Source of the DNA: a bacterium
Lineage (GTDB): Bacteria; Bdellovibrionota; UBA2428
DNA: 64,000 nucleotides
Assembly: GCA_009991595.1 (NCBI GenBank)
Contig: JAACVK010000024.1
Coordinates: forward strand, 39,445-103,444
Direction: 5' to 3'
In this document: positions 62,694 to 64,000 of the stretch, in pieces
Position numbering within the stretch: position 1 is the first letter of the stretch
How the letters are laid out: the number at the start of each line of letters is the position of its first letter
Notes under the pieces: model-generated
Seen by the model: only the letters and a program-made list of their open reading frames with translations
Told to the model about the DNA's origin: nothing
Databases searched by the model: none
Made by a program: the position numbers and the translations under genes

Positions 62694-63185
62694 ATGAAAA
62701 AATTAGTAGGAATGATGGCTGCTGTGTTGATGATGTCGGTCGCTTGGGCGGATCATCCAGGTCGAAGTGGAGATGGTGTTGAGCAAGAGCTTCGTCAGTT
62801 GGACAATGTTAACGAGCGGCTTGGCGAGGTTATTGATTCTCTTCGGAACGACTATGGAAGCAACCGAGCGGCGCAAGAAGCCATTGAAGACATTCGAGAG
62901 TCTCGTGAAAATATTCGAAGTGCAAAAGAGTATTTGCGTCGAGGAAACTTCGGGCGCAATATTTTGATCACCGCTCGGGGTGAAGGCATTTCTCATAGGA
63001 AAAATGCGCAAGAAGCCTGCGAAAGAGCAAGAGTGGAAGCTGCAAATGAAGCTCTTCGATTGTGTCAGGCTCAATACGGACGACCATTGGGAACAACTTT
63101 TACAGATAGAAATGTTTCCAACCCGCCAAGAGGCAGTTTGGTTTGTAGAATCACTGCAAGCTTAACTTGTTCTTTAGGACGATGA
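62694..63185 (+). CDS. Small secreted helical protein
   Basis: ATG 62694 is chosen because GGAGGAG (62681-62687) lies 6 bp before it; the frame opens at 62676. The product has 163 residues with a signal peptide (about 1-20, cut at AWA-DHP). The mature part is helical and charged (coiled-coil-like about 30-75), then has a segment with four Cys (EACERARVEAANEALRLC, LVCRITASLTC) that could form disulfides. No family recognised. Confidence 0.75.
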   Translation: MKKLVGMMAAVLMMSVAWADHPGRSGDGVEQELRQLDNVNERLGEVIDSLRNDYGSNRAAQEAIEDIRESRENIRSAKEYLRRGNFGRNILITARGEGISHRKNAQEACERARVEAANEALRLCQAQYGRPLGTTFTDRNVSNPPRGSLVCRITASLTCSLGR

Positions 63186-63194
63186 TTTAAAGAC

Positions 63195-63232
63195 AGCGCC
63201 AAGGACGCTTCATTAAAAGAGTCTTTGGCGCT
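63195..63232. repeat. Hairpin of the GCGCCAAG type, compact REPIN or terminator
   Basis: AGCGCCAAGGAC pairs with GTCTTTGGCGCT (one G-T pair) around a 14-nt loop, 9 bp after the stop of the secreted-protein gene. Each arm resembles an end of the 60699-60980 element (GCGCCAARR-N2-CTTTT), so this may be a short derivative of the same repeat family. Confidence 0.6.
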
Positions 63233-63239
63233 CTCTTAT

Positions 63240-63260
63240 AGGTTCCAAGTATCTTTTCGA
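63240..63260 (+). repeat. REP-like repeat, left inverted end of the RAYT 3 unit
   Basis: AGGTTCCAAGTATCTTTTCG plus A. Its inverse lies at 63980-64000 with 17 of 21 bases identical, on the other side of the transposase gene. Confidence 0.82.
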
Positions 63261-63293
63261 ACGTAATCATTGGGTTTTTTGAACTTGTTTTTA

Positions 63294-63899
63294 TTAATCT
63301 AACGAGAATTCACGCTTCCGAATTGCTTTTCGTACTAAAGATATCTCTTCCTCATTAAAGTGATCATTTAACAATGCCAGCTCTTCTTCGATATCACCGC
63401 CAAGTGCGAGTTTAGATAGAAATGAAGAGGGATTTACTGGCGGCGATTCTACTATTTCACCACACCTAAATGCCAAAGTGCTGTAGGGGTATAGTTCCGC
63501 GAAGTTGCACAGCCCTGCCCTTATGGGGTTGTTGTAAACATATTTGTATACATACATGTAGTGAAGGCTATCCAAAATGAGGGAGGATTTGTAACGACCA
63601 GAAAATCTATATCTTTGCAGTTGCGTGTTTGTTAAGAGCCAGCGACTTAGTTCTCTTTGAAAATATCCTATTGCTTCACCAATATTCTCATAAGGGAAAG
63701 TGGCTAGTAAATGATAGTGATTCGACATCAAAACGAAGGCGTGTATATCGACTTTGTATGCGTAAGTAACAACTCTTAGCAAGTCGACACTGGCATTCCA
63801 CACTTCCTCTTGGTTTAGAGGATAGAAATCCCCATCTATGCTCCGGTTGTAAATGTGGAAAGGGTAAATGGGCGAAGTGATCGACTTTTTTCGTGGCAT
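63294..63899 (-). CDS. REP-associated tyrosine transposase (RAYT 3)
   Basis: A 201-residue protein starting MPRKKSITSPIYPFHIYNRS. HUH motif in MSNHYHLL (about 58-65), FSGRYKSSLI (about 99-108), and YKYVYNNPIRAG (about 117-128) with the catalytic Tyr region. It differs from RAYT 1 and RAYT 2 in most positions, and its flanking repeats are its own kind. The gene looks intact. Its repeat type is like that of the 60699-60980 element and the 63195-63232 hairpin, so these may be its targets. Confidence 0.93.
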   Translation of the reverse strand: MPRKKSITSPIYPFHIYNRSIDGDFYPLNQEEVWNASVDLLRVVTYAYKVDIHAFVLMSNHYHLLATFPYENIGEAIGYFQRELSRWLLTNTQLQRYRFSGRYKSSLILDSLHYMYVYKYVYNNPIRAGLCNFAELYPYSTLAFRCGEIVESPPVNPSSFLSKLALGGDIEEELALLNDHFNEEEISLVRKAIRKREFSLD

Positions 63900-63979
63900 C
63901 GCAAGACCAAAGCAATTTACAGGCCATTATTCTTCAAGACTTTAAGTTCAACAAAGTTGAAAAAAGCTAATAAATTCAG

Positions 63980-64000
63980 TCAAAAAGTAACCTGGAACCT
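63980..64000 (-). repeat. REP-like repeat, right inverted end of the RAYT 3 unit
   Basis: Inverse of 63240-63260; on the minus strand it reads AGGTTCCAGGTTACTTTT and on. The window ends at its last base, so the full extent cannot be seen. Confidence 0.82.

Overview
The window looks like a chromosome segment of a Gram-negative, probably Bdellovibrionota-like bacterium. This is inferred from gene content, since no rRNA or other taxonomic marker is present. The supporting signs are many lipobox proteins and outer-membrane barrels, giant repeat lipoproteins, an HDOD protein, GGDEF proteins, an NtrC-type two-component pair, three REP-associated tyrosine transposases (RAYTs) and a bacterial histone-fold protein. 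I recognised no tRNA, rRNA, CRISPR array or prophage.

Layout. 1-9.6 kb: a partial Gly/Tyr-rich protein, secreted proteins, a two-gene unit behind a near-perfect Fur box (2884-2906), a PAQR/hemolysin III protein, a sodium:solute symporter, a membrane GGDEF protein whose signature is destroyed, and a FecR-like plus barrel protein. 9.7-17.5 kb: a 2000-residue lipoprotein with Ig-like repeats and a beta-helix, then RAYT 1 between 47-bp inverted repeats, a lipoprotein gene whose ribosome site lies in a terminator-like hairpin, and a densely structured gap. 17.5-24.9 kb: an active-looking GGEEF protein, glyoxalase I, an RNA uridine methyltransferase, PBP2 and a secreted phospholipase D-like protein. 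25-30.5 kb: a hutHUIG operon that takes histidine to glutamate. 30.5-41.2 kb: secreted proteins, RAYT 2 and a related REPIN, an NtrB/NtrC-like pair, a secreted endonuclease/phosphatase-fold protein, proC and an HDOD protein. 41.2-44.7 kb: one operon with the whole pantothenate route plus CoaX; its first gene is a PanG-type (DUF2520) protein in place of PanE.

The main novelty candidate is 44975-60699: thirteen tightly packed + strand genes, most overlapping by 4-10 bp. They encode a lipid kinase, an extended SDR, a long protein ending in an acyl-ACP-reductase-like module with its cysteine conserved, a BtaA-like aminocarboxypropyl transferase, a formyltransferase, a small alpha/beta hydrolase, an acyl-AMP ligase, a UbiA-like membrane transferase and a PEP-synthase-like ATP dikinase. 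These are followed by an ABC ATPase, an FtsX-like permease, a LolA-like carrier and an outer-membrane barrel. The simplest reading is synthesis of an unusual amino-acid-containing, possibly formylated lipid and its export to the outer membrane.

Directly downstream lies a 282-bp non-coding element with REP-like inverted ends and two perfect long hairpins (28 and 21 bp). It is followed by a zinc-finger-histone-fold fusion, a fatty-acid desaturase, a small secreted helical protein, and RAYT 3, whose right repeat ends exactly at base 64000.
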